Assembly: GCA_900541335.1 (NCBI GenBank)
Contig: UQJC01000031.1
Coordinates: 1 to 23,744 of the forward strand
Length of the DNA stretch: 23,744 nucleotides
Direction: 5' to 3'
Origin: an uncultured Prevotella sp.
GTDB taxonomy: Bacteria > Bacteroidota > Bacteroidia > Bacteroidales > Bacteroidaceae
Part shown: in pieces, positions 8,596 through 16,163 of the stretch
How the letters are laid out: each line of letters starts with the position of its first letter
Numbering within the stretch: the first letter of the stretch is position 1
Made by a program: the position numbers and the translations under genes
The notes under the pieces: generated by a model
Seen by the model: only the letters and a program-made list of their open reading frames with translations
Databases searched by the model: none
What the model was told of the DNA's origin: nothing

Positions 8596-8628
8596 ATAGG
8601 CCCTACCCTATAAAGGATAGGAACCTAT
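8596..8628 (-). other. Stem-loop between tuf and tRNA-Trp
   Basis: On the minus strand ATAGGTTCCTATCCT and AGGGTAGGGCCTAT form about 14 pairs, including three G-U pairs and one bulge, around a 4-nt loop. No T-run follows; the 5' end of tRNA-Trp comes 3 nt later. It may guide processing between the tuf message and the tRNA, or protect the tuf 3' end. The role is inferred. Confidence 0.5.
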
Positions 8629-8651
8629 ATATTTCGATTATCTACTGGAGA

Positions 8652-9839
8652 TTAGTCGAGAATTTCGGTAATCTGACCAGAACCTACGGTACGACCACCT
8701 TCACGGATAGCAAAGCGGAGACCTTCATTCAAAGCAACAGCGTAGATGAGTTCTACCTCGATCTCAACGTTGTCACCGGGCATTACCATTTCAGTTCCTT
8801 CGGGGAGGTGGATTTCACCTGTGCAGTCCATCGTACGGAGATAGAACTGAGGACGATACTTGTTACCGAACGGAGTGTGACGACCACCTTCTTCCTTCTT
8901 CAATACGTAGATCGCAGCCTTGAACTTCTTGTGAGGCTTGATTACACCCGGGTGAGTGATAACCATACCACGCTTGATTTCCTGCTTGTCGATACCACGG
9001 AGGAGAAGACCTACGTTATCACCAGCTTCACCCTCATCGAGGAGCTTGCGGAACATTTCCACACCAGTAACAACAGACTTCTTATCTTCACCGAGACCAA
9101 GGATCTGAACTTCGTCACCAACCTTAACGATACCAGTTTCTACACGACCTGTAGCAACCGTACCACGACCCGTGATTGAGAATACATCCTCAACAGGCAT
9201 CAAGAAAGGTTTGTCGGTAGCACGAGGAGGCTCCTGGATCCAGTTATCCACGTTGTTCATGAGCTCCAATACAGAGTCTTCCCACTTAGCAACACCGTTG
9301 AGTGCACCAAGAGCAGAACCGCGAACGATAGGAGTATCTTCTTCGAAGTCATAGCTTTCGAGAAGTTCGCGCATTTCCATTTCCACGAGCTCGAGCATTT
9401 CTTCGTCCTCAACCATATCGCACTTATTCAAGAACACTACGAGGCGGGGAACGTTTACCTGACGAGCGAGAAGGATATGCTCACGAGTCTGAGGCATAGG
9501 ACCGTCAGTTGCAGCAACTACGATGATTGCACCGTCCATCTGAGCAGCACCAGTAACCATGTTCTTAACGTAGTCGGCGTGACCCGGGCAGTCTACGTGA
9601 GCATAGTGACGCTTTTCAGTTTCATACTCGATGTGAGAAGTGTTAATCGTGATACCACGTTCCTTCTCTTCGGGAGCGTTATCAATCTGGTCGAAAGACT
9701 TAACGTTTTCGCCAGTACCGAGCTTCTCGTTCAAAACCTTAGAGATAGCAGCGGTCAAGGTAGTCTTACCGTGATCGACGTGACCAATAGTACCGATGTT
9801 AACATGCGGTTTGGTACGTTCAAATTTCTCTTTAGCCAT
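8652..9839 (-). CDS. tuf: Translation elongation factor Tu
   Basis: EF-Tu is the GTPase that delivers aminoacyl-tRNA to the ribosome. The 395-residue product shows all G-domain motifs: GHVDHGKT at residues 19-26, RGITI at 61-65, DCPGH at 83-87 and NKCD at 138-141. The two beta-barrel domains follow, ending GGRTVGSGQITEILD. Length and ends are normal, with the ATG at 9839. It lies 59 nt after tRNA-Thr and upstream of tRNA-Trp and secE. The arrangement resembles the tRNA-tufB-secE-nusG cluster of Escherichia coli. Transcription most likely starts at the promoter upstream of tRNA-Tyr. Confidence 0.99.
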   Translation of the reverse strand: MAKEKFERTKPHVNIGTIGHVDHGKTTLTAAISKVLNEKLGTGENVKSFDQIDNAPEEKERGITINTSHIEYETEKRHYAHVDCPGHADYVKNMVTGAAQMDGAIIVVAATDGPMPQTREHILLARQVNVPRLVVFLNKCDMVEDEEMLELVEMEMRELLESYDFEEDTPIVRGSALGALNGVAKWEDSVLELMNNVDNWIQEPPRATDKPFLMPVEDVFSITGRGTVATGRVETGIVKVGDEVQILGLGEDKKSVVTGVEMFRKLLDEGEAGDNVGLLLRGIDKQEIKRGMVITHPGVIKPHKKFKAAIYVLKKEEGGRHTPFGNKYRPQFYLRTMDCTGEIHLPEGTEMVMPGDNVEIEVELIYAVALNEGLRFAIREGGRTVGSGQITEILD

Positions 9840-9898
9840 AGCTATTTATTTATTTGTTTGAATGAATTTCAGTCTTTCAATCTTCTTGAAAAAAAGAG

Positions 9899-9970
<72 letters not shown>

Positions 9971-9983
9971 AACTTAAATAGAG

Positions 9984-10056
9984 AGCGGAAGACGGGGCTC
10001 AAACCCGCGACCCCCAGCTTGGAAGGCTAGTGCTCTATCAACTGAGCTACTTCCGC
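9984..10056 (-). tRNA. tRNA-Gly (anticodon TCC)
   Basis: The acceptor GCGGAAG pairs with CTTCCGC. The D-arm is AGCTCAGTTGATAGAGC. The anticodon stem CTAGC/GCTGG (one G-U pair) encloses CTTCCAA with anticodon TCC. The T-arm contains GTTTGAG. The discriminator is U and CCA is not encoded. It is the middle member of the Tyr-Gly-Thr tRNA run. Confidence 0.96.
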
Positions 10057-10076
10057 AATTCCCTTAATTTAAGGTG

Positions 10077-10159
10077 TGGGCAAAGATGGATTCGAACCAC
10101 CGAAGGCGTAAGCCAGCAGATTTACAGTCTGCCCCATTTGGCCACTCTGGTATTTGCCC
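10077..10159 (-). tRNA. tRNA-Tyr (anticodon GTA)
   Basis: This is a class II tRNA with a long variable arm (about GCTTACGCCTTCGG). The acceptor GGGCAAA pairs with TTTGCCC. The anticodon stem GCAGA/TCTGC encloses CTGTAAA with anticodon GTA. The T-arm contains GTTCGAA. The discriminator is A and CCA is not encoded. It is the first product of the cluster and lies about 50 nt after the predicted transcription start. Confidence 0.97.
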
Positions 10160-10207
10160 GTATTTCAAAGCCTTACCGCTAAGAAGTTTAGCAGATGTTT
10201 CCTCGAA

Positions 10208-10245
10208 ACGGGTGCAAAGGTAGGCATTATTTCTTTCGCACCAAA
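10208..10245 (-). promoter_or_regulatory. Bacteroidetes-type promoter of the tRNA-tuf cluster
   Basis: On the minus strand TTTG (10245-10242) is followed after 19 nt by TACCTTTG (10222-10215). This exactly fits the Bacteroidetes sigma consensus TTTG-N19-21-TAnnTTTG. Transcription would start near 10208, about 50 nt before tRNA-Tyr. It is the only strong promoter-like site seen upstream of the tuf-secE-nusG-rpl-rpo genes in this window. Confidence 0.8.
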
Positions 10246-10651
10246 TAAATCCCCATATTTTTTCAATCAAGCGCAGAAAAGTAAAGTGCAGAGGGGTTTA
10301 CACATCTCTATATAGAGAAGGAAGCTCAAAAGTGTGTTCATTTTTCCACGTTAATCACCGATGACAGCGCGTTTACCCCCCCTTGACCATGCGCCACGCT
10401 CCCGTTGTGCTAGTCTTCTACACTTCTGCGCAAGCAAGTAAAAGATGTTCTCTAGCCTCTGCAGCCGAAAATACATACAGACTACCAGCGAATGGATGCG
10501 AAAATCCGCGTGCCAGTAGTTGCACTGGAACAAAGGTACACGGACAAACGATAAAAGGAAAGCACTCAAGGAGCACACAAGGAAAACAATCTACCCACAC
10601 AGATTGATGCTTGAGAACAACACTGTATAACCATCAAGCATCTGCAACCTA
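10246..10651. other. Intergenic stretch with a perfect palindrome
   Basis: No convincing gene is present; the short open frames on both strands have no recognisable content. It holds a perfect 14-bp palindrome, TCTCTATATAGAGA (10305-10318), about 60 bp upstream of the tRNA-tuf promoter. It also holds a 9-bp inverted repeat, GATGCTTGA/TCAAGCATC (10606-10642), just past the DUF6261-like gene. The repeat could end that transcript but has no T-run. The palindrome could be an operator or chance. Confidence 0.4.
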
Positions 10652-11554
10652 TCAGGTAACATCAGGCGTAAAACGCACCGATCGCTGTTTATCCCCTTTA
10701 CTCATTGCGGTCTGCGAGGCAGGTTCATTCACAGTGAAAGACAATGCACCTTGCGTACGCATCAAAGTCAGTGCTTTGTCAGAGAGGAACAATACCGGTA
10801 AGTTCAAGGCACTCTTTGGTAGAGCTAACCCTGTTTCACTTGAAGCGGTATGAATGGCAACCGAAGAAGACTCCTCCCCTACCCTACGCTGCACTTCCCT
10901 CACGAGCGAAACAGCGGCCTCACCCTGTTGCTGCGCCCGGCATGGCTGTGCTTTGTGGTTCTCTACGACCTTCGGGGCTTTCTTTCGACTCCGGCTCTCG
11001 GTTACCGCTTCACGTATTTCGACGTTGCAAACCGCAATGATTTCTGCCAACTTTGAATCTTCCAAAAAGACGCACATAGACTGCACAAATTGCAGCATGC
11101 GGACACAAGCACAATCAGTACGCGCACGCGCCTTGCTCAAAGCGGCTGGAACACGAGCGCCCATATCCTGACTACGAGCCACGTACAACTCACCCACTCG
11201 CCGATTTTGCTCAACCATCTGATTCAGTATTTTGGTCAAGCCCAACGATTCAATTGCTCTAAGATTTTCCTCGCTTTGCAATGCGTGCAGTAGCGCGGTA
11301 AACACACCGGATTTCTGACGAAACGTAGCCTTAAGATTAAGTTTACATTGCTGAATGAGATTCTTTATTTGCGTAGCGGGTTGGTATTCATCTAAGGCTG
11401 GCAAACTGGCATAGCCCATTACAAAGTGCTTAAAACTCTGATACAAGCAACAACGGGTTTCGTCTGCCTCATGAAGTTGAATACTGTATTCACTGCCACG
11501 CGGCTGACCCAACAAGCGAGACTCTGCAGCGAGGGCTTCTTCAAATTGATGCAA
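10652..11554 (-). pseudogene. DUF6261-like protein, apparently 5'-truncated
   Basis: The reading frame encodes about 300 residues. Its first 185 resemble the Bacteroidetes DUF6261 family: EEALAAESRLL, HEADETRCCLYQSF, ATQIKNLI, NLKATFRQKSG, then ALSKARARTDCAC. That family has no known function. Reading upstream, the frame continues through DHRAYHDRLHQFEEAL to an in-frame TGA near 11601 with no ATG, and only a TTG at 11554 could start it. The family's usual N-terminal 20-30 residues are missing. The last 115 residues are basic and low in complexity, without family similarity that I recognise. I read it as a decayed or truncated copy, but a functional TTG start cannot be excluded. The family assignment is from memory. 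Confidence 0.5.
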
Positions 11555-11599
11555 CCGGTCGTGATAGGCGCGATGATCAGTTGATATCTTTTTGCTTCA

Positions 11600-12004
11600 C
11601 CGAGCAAAAAGCATCGCCTGCGTAGGAATATAAAAAACTACTCCGAAAATAATATACGCAACCATCCGACACGCTTCTCTGACGAAAGGGAATGCCATCT
11701 AAAAATGCAAAACGTATTTATTAACCGCATCTGAGTATCGAATGATTGAATACGTTACTTTTCGCTCCTGTGTTCTGAATAATTTGTCGAGATGCAACGC
11801 ACAATTCTACTTGCGCATCTCTACCATGCGGCGCACCATGGGGATTACGCAAGAAAAAAGAAACAGATTTCACACGACCGAAGGGACAACGCAACATCAG
11901 GCTGCTCGTTTGCTGAAATAAATTGGGCTTAGGCTAGCCAATCGTAAAAGTTCCGAACAACTACTCTCCTGTTCCGCGCACCGAGAATATAAGATATAAA
12001 ACGA
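11600..12004. other. Intergenic stretch with no recognised gene
   Basis: I see no supported gene here. A 33-codon minus-strand frame starting MAFPFVREACRMVAYIIFGV (ATG near 11698) ends at the TGA that precedes the DUF6261-like frame and is in the same frame as it. It is hydrophobic and does not look like the missing DUF6261 N-terminus. No tRNA, repeat array or clear promoter was found. Confidence 0.4.
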
Positions 12005-12039
12005 AGAAAGGTTTCGAACGATTTGTTCGAAACCTTTCT
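12005..12039 (-). terminator. Intrinsic terminator of tRNA-Asp
   Basis: A perfect 15-bp stem, with arms 12005-12019 and 12025-12039 (core GGTTTCGAAC/GTTCGAAACC) and a 5-nt loop, lies just after tRNA-Asp. On the minus strand it is followed by the T-rich TCGTTTTATATC. This makes tRNA-Asp an independent transcription unit. Confidence 0.85.
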
Positions 12040-12045
12040 GAAAGT

Positions 12046-12122
12046 TGGCGGTGCGTACGGGACTCGAACCCGTGACCCCATGCGTGACAGGCATGTATTC
12101 TAACCAACTGAACTAACGCACC
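12046..12122 (-). tRNA. tRNA-Asp (anticodon GTC), CCA encoded
   Basis: The acceptor GGTGCGT pairs with ACGCACC. The D-arm contains AGTTCAGTTGGTTAGAAT. The anticodon stem CATGC/GCATG encloses CTGTCAC with anticodon GTC. The T-arm contains GTTCGAG. The discriminator is G (12049) and is followed by a genomic CCA (12048-12046). The other four tRNAs in the window lack this. It has its own promoter and terminator and is not part of the tuf cluster. Confidence 0.97.
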
Positions 12123-12154
12123 TTGGATGAACCAGGAAACTCACTTCCTGTTTT

Positions 12155-12193
12155 GCGAGTGCAAAGGTAGGGGTTTCCTGCATTCCCACCAAA
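12155..12193 (-). promoter_or_regulatory. Bacteroidetes-type promoter of tRNA-Asp
   Basis: On the minus strand TTTG (12193-12190), a 20-nt spacer and TACCTTTG (12169-12162) match the consensus exactly. The -7 box is identical to that of the tRNA-Tyr promoter. Transcription would start near 12155, about 33 nt before the mature tRNA. Confidence 0.8.
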
Positions 12194-12649
12194 TGTTCAA
12201 GGACTTTTTTTCGTACGATTTTGTCATTTTTCTTCTACGCAGCACCAACTTTCGTTTGTAAAATCCTTAAAATCAAGGATTTCAACGCGGCCGCACAGTT
12301 CGAAAAAAAATGAAGAAAAATGCACTATGTGACGATGCAAGGTGACCACAAACATCAGCGGGGCGTCTGAAACGGAAAAACGAAGGAAAAGTTTTGTGCG
12401 AATGGGGAGGGGAAACGGTGCAATTTCCCTTACCACAAAAATTCTCTCAGGCATTTTACAGATGTCCCCAACCGATGTAAAATCTTGGTCTACGAACTAC
12501 ATTTCCCCTATATACTCCAAGCGTATGCTTCAGAGTTTCGCATAGGCAGTACGAGGAAAAATGGTGACATGTCGAAACAGGTAATCGCTGCCACCTGCCC
12601 AAATGGGAGAAAATCAACGGCAAGCCGCCCTTGTCTTTCGGCTTTGGCT
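12194..12649. other. Intergenic stretch between divergent tRNA-Asp and the GH110 gene
   Basis: No gene is supported. Open frames on both strands are short and unlike known proteins. An 8-bp inverted repeat, AAATCCTT/AAGGATTT (12261-12282), and several A/T runs are present. Nothing looks like a TonB-dependent transporter, SusD or a regulator that would make the neighbouring GH110 gene part of a polysaccharide utilisation locus. Confidence 0.4.
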
Positions 12650-12657
12650 TATCTTTG
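12650..12657 (+). promoter_or_regulatory. Possible -7 box of the GH110 gene
   Basis: TATCTTTG matches the Bacteroidetes TAnnTTTG -7 element and would place transcription start near 12664, about 65 nt before the chosen ATG. The best upstream TTG is only 16 nt away, shorter than the usual 19-21, so the call is weak. If it is correct, the longer frame starting at 12603 cannot be translated in full. Confidence 0.4.
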
Positions 12658-12728
12658 TAAACGAAAGTTGGGTTGGCGATGAACGACCCAACGAAATACA
12701 AACTCTGAATAAACACCTATCTATTACA

Positions 12729-14537
12729 ATGACTTTCTCAACCAAAGTACTCTGCTCCCTGGCTATGCTTCTCGTTCCCTACCAAGTGGACGCACGCAAG
12801 CTGGAATTTCGCATGGCGGATTTTGGCATTCGCCCCAACCAACCTACAGATTCGTTGCTCACCAGCAAACTCCACAAAGCCTTAGAAGAGATTCGCCAAA
12901 AGGTGGCGGAAGGTGACCGCGTGGTACTGAAATTTGAAAACGGACGATACGACTTTCACGCCAGCGATGCGCCTGCTTACGAACTATACATTTCTAACCA
13001 CGACCAAAACCAACCGAAACGGGTGGGCTTCATGCTGGACGGATGGAACAACCTCGTGGTGGAGGGAAACGATGCTAACTTTATCTACCACGGACGAATG
13101 ATTCCGCTGGTTATCAAGCAATCGACGAATTGCACACTCAAGGATTTGAGTATTGACTTCGAAAATCCACAAATTGCGCAAGTACAGGTGGTTAAGAACC
13201 AAGGTACGGAGGGAATCACCTTTGAAGTGGCTCCGTGGGTGAAATACCGCATCAACGAAAAGGGATACTTTGAAACCTACGGTGAAGGCTGGACGAATTT
13301 ACAAACAAGCGGCATCGCTTTTGAGCGCGATACAAAACACATTGTATATAATACGAGCGATTTGGGCGTCAATACGGCGGGAGTGAAAGATCTCGGTGGT
13401 CGCCAACTCTTGGCACCTAACTGGAAAGACGCACGCCTCGTTCCGGGTACGGTAGTGGCTTTGCGCTCCTGGTATCGTCCGTGTCCGGGCATCTTCTTGG
13501 CTAATAACAACCAAACGACGCTCGACGATGTAAAGGTGCACTACGCGGAAGGCATGGGACTGTTGGCACAACGCTGTACAGACATCACGCTGAAGGACTT
13601 TGGCGTATGCCTGCGCGACGAGGACGATCCGCGCTACTTCACTACGCAGGCGGATGCTACGCACTTCTCACAGTGTAAGGGCATGATTCGCTCGGTGGAA
13701 GGTCTGTACGAGGGTATGATGGACGATGCCATCAACATTCACGGCGTTTACTTAAAGGTGAAGGAACGCATCGACAACCAAACGCTCCGTTGTAGCTACG
13801 AGCACGGTCAGGCCTACGGCTTTGACTGGGGAGACGCAGGCGACGAAGTGACCTTTGTACGTTCGGCAACGATGGAGGACTTAAACCACCGCAACGTGAT
13901 TGAGAAGATTGAGCCGGCCGGACAAAAGGAAGTGAAGGGATGTCGTGAGTTTATCATCCGCTTTGCGCAGCCGCTACCTGCTTCGATTGACGGCAAAGAG
14001 GCTATGGGTATCGAGAACCTGACTTGGACGCCAGAAGTACTGTTTAAGCGCAACATCGTACGGAATAACCGCGCCCGCGGTGCGCTCTTCAGTTCGCCGA
14101 AACGCACAATCTGCGAGGACAACCTCTTCGACCACACTTCGGGTACAGCAATTCTACTTTGTGGCGACTGTAACGGCTGGTACGAAAGTGGTGCGGTACG
14201 CGACTTGGTCATCCGACGCAACACGTTTATCAATGCGCTGACAAATATGTTCCAGTTTACGAATGCGGTCATCTCTATTTATCCGGAGATACCCCAACTG
14301 GAGCAACAGCAAGCGGCTTTCCACGGTGGAAATGCCCGCTCGATTGTCATCGAAAACAATTCGTTTGACACGTTTGACGCTCCCCTACTCTACGCCAAAT
14401 CGGTCAAGGGACTGGTTTTCCGCAAGAATTACTTGCGCAAGAACAAGGACTACAAGCCCTTCCACTGGAACCAAAAACCGATTTTGCTGGAGCACTGTAC
14501 GGACACGCTGATTGAAGAACCGAAAGCGAAACCGTAA
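12729..14537 (+). CDS. Secreted GH110 alpha-1,3-galactosidase
   Basis: The 602-residue product looks like a family GH110 exo-alpha-1,3-galactosidase, enzymes that remove terminal alpha-1,3-galactose from blood-group B or linear alpha-Gal glycans on host mucins and cell surfaces. I chose the ATG at 12729 because it begins a signal peptide (MTFSTKVLCSLAMLLVPYQV, cut near DARKLEF). The ATG at 12603 would place a polar tail in front of it. The body is a right-handed parallel beta-helix with repeated N-x-F and I-x-N turns. Conserved-looking stretches include DATHFSQCKGMIRSVEG, EGMMDDAINIHG and RARGALFSSPKRTICEDN. The gene stands alone on the plus strand without SusC/SusD partners and converges on a DUF5077-DUF3472 gene. 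Whether it is of the A (branched) or B (branched and linear) subtype cannot be told from sequence alone. Confidence 0.88.
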   Translation: MTFSTKVLCSLAMLLVPYQVDARKLEFRMADFGIRPNQPTDSLLTSKLHKALEEIRQKVAEGDRVVLKFENGRYDFHASDAPAYELYISNHDQNQPKRVGFMLDGWNNLVVEGNDANFIYHGRMIPLVIKQSTNCTLKDLSIDFENPQIAQVQVVKNQGTEGITFEVAPWVKYRINEKGYFETYGEGWTNLQTSGIAFERDTKHIVYNTSDLGVNTAGVKDLGGRQLLAPNWKDARLVPGTVVALRSWYRPCPGIFLANNNQTTLDDVKVHYAEGMGLLAQRCTDITLKDFGVCLRDEDDPRYFTTQADATHFSQCKGMIRSVEGLYEGMMDDAINIHGVYLKVKERIDNQTLRCSYEHGQAYGFDWGDAGDEVTFVRSATMEDLNHRNVIEKIEPAGQKEVKGCREFIIRFAQPLPASIDGKEAMGIENLTWTPEVLFKRNIVRNNRARGALFSSPKRTICEDNLFDHTSGTAILLCGDCNGWYESGAVRDLVIRRNTFINALTNMFQFTNAVISIYPEIPQLEQQQAAFHGGNARSIVIENNSFDTFDAPLLYAKSVKGLVFRKNYLRKNKDYKPFHWNQKPILLEHCTDTLIEEPKAKP

Positions 14538-14704
14538 AGCAAGAATGAAATAACACGAGAATGCGTTGCCAAATGACTTCGATGGAACTTGACTTTCCAA
14601 CAAAGCGGTACAGATGGCCTTAACTCCTCATACAACGCTGCTACAGAAGGAACTAGCAAGGTTGCGTGTTCTCTTCCCATTCACGCACTTTCCAACTTTT
14701 ACAA

Positions 14705-14745
14705 AAAATGCTCGGCCCCTGTATACTACAAGGGTCGAGCATTTT
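14705..14745. terminator. Bidirectional terminator between convergent genes
   Basis: AAAATGCTCG (14705-14714) pairs with CGAGCATTTT (14736-14745), and the stem continues through a G-U pair and CCC/GGG. T-runs follow on both strands. It lies between the end of the plus-strand GH110 gene and the end of the minus-strand DUF3472 frame and probably serves both. The remaining bases between the two genes show no feature. Confidence 0.85.
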
Positions 14746-14808
14746 ATCTTTAGAAGAACGGGATTCAAAGCGAAGGGATTAAGCCAGTAGTCAAAACTAT
14801 CCAGTTGC

Positions 14809-16062
14809 CTACAATTTTTTCAAAGCGTCCCAATCAATTTCGGGATGTTTACCAGTGGGCTTGCACTGGAACTTGGTTCCCATCTTGACAGATTCATTAA
14901 AGAAACCACCCATCTTCAAGTAAAAACGGTTATCCTTCGTTTCTCCGCCTTGATAATCGAGGCGTACTTGGGCATTGGCCGTAGCATCGTGGGTAAAGGT
15001 GGCATTCGTGATGCGAGTCCACTGACCTTCTTTGCTGCGTGCCCACTGGTTGCCGTAGTAAACCTTGCGTGACAGGTAGCCCTGCTCGGGTACGAAGTTT
15101 TCAAGGAAGCTGTGGGCATGGGTATACCAAGTATTGGTCTGAGGACGCTGGAAGCTGGCAATCAATCGCCACTCCTTTTCTTCGGTAGCATAGAAGTAAG
15201 CGGTATAGGTCGTGTTGCCCTTGCCGTCGGGGTGGACTTGCATCAAGAATTTGTAGGTTTCTCCGGCCTTCCAGGGATACTTCAAATAGCTTTGGCCACC
15301 GGAACCTTCGTTGCCAAACTCGCCGATGTGTACGTCTTTGCCTTTGCGCAAGAGCTTAATCTTCTGATCATCAGGAATAAGCTTGGGGTCTTGGGTATCA
15401 AACGGACTCCATACAGAGAAGAGTACGCGACGCTCGGTCGGTGAGTTATATTGCATTCCGAAATAGCCTTCGCCGAAACCTGCCACCATGTAATAACTAT
15501 GCATGGTTTCACCTTCCTTGGGCACGGTGACCTCGTTGTAGAACCACTCGGTATCACCTATGGGCAGCGCATAAGCCATGTGAACGGAAGGACCGCGACG
15601 ACCCCACTAGTCTGAGAAGTCTTTCACGTAGTTACTCTTCCCTGTCACTTGGTCTGCAATCAACTGCTGAATTTCTCCAAAGTTCTCACCTTGCTTGCTG
15701 ATACCCTGCAAATCGATGCGGACATAACCGGGCTGGCGTACATCGATGCGTCCGACGGGTACTTGCGTATAGTCATCGGACTGAAGCTTAACACGGAAAT
15801 TCTTTTTGCCGTAGTTTACTTTGATTTCAGAATGTCCTTTGGCATAGAGAGACAATTCGGCAGTAGTAGGCTGGTGCAAATAGAAGTAAACACTGATTAC
15901 AGAATGTGGGTTAGTCCAATGAGCAAGTCCTTTGTCTGTGATGCGAGCTCCGTTATGTTGGCGCGTTACATAACCATTACCCGAAACTCCTACCACAAGC
16001 TGCTGAGTTTGTGCAAATACACTGGTACACAGCATAAATGCAAGTAAGAACAAATACTTCAT
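14809..16062 (-). pseudogene. DUF5077-DUF3472 secreted protein interrupted by one in-frame TAG
   Basis: Two open frames on the minus strand, 15607-16062 and 14809-15579, lie in the same reading frame and are separated only by a TAG at 15609-15607 plus nine codons (WGRRGPSVH). Read through, they give one protein of about 417 residues. It has a signal peptide (MKYLFLLAFMLCTSVFAQ), a DUF5077-type beta domain (about 20-145) and a DUF3472 domain (EWFYNEVTVPKEGE, GFGEGYFGMQYNSPTERR, SVWSPFDTQDP, GNEGSGGQS). The junction DFSD-stop-WGRRGPSVHMAY falls in a conserved linker where relatives have a sense codon, probably Tyr. The family has no known activity but often occurs near glycan-degrading genes. 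No other disruption is visible. TAG is a normal stop here, so a recent nonsense mutation or a sequencing error is likeliest. Independent starts for the second half are possible (ATG at 15579). Confidence 0.8.
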
Positions 16063-16163
16063 AGAAAATTGTATAGTGATTAATATATTAAGTTTGTTCA
16101 GAAGGAACTGAAAGGATGAATGTACTTGATAAAGAAGATTTACCACAGCACTAGTTCCAGGAC

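Noticed and set aside
10351..10607. Short overlapping open frames on both strands near 10400-10600
   Set aside because: They have no recognisable domain, no promoter and no similarity to neighbours; they look like chance frames in intergenic DNA.
12603..12728. Extended start of the GH110 protein at 12603
   Set aside because: The extension would bury a typical signal peptide 42 residues from the N-terminus, and a possible -7 box lies within it.
15607..15609. General reassignment of TAG to a sense codon
   Set aside because: secE, the MscS-like, L,D-transpeptidase and cyclophilin genes all end in TAG at normal family lengths.
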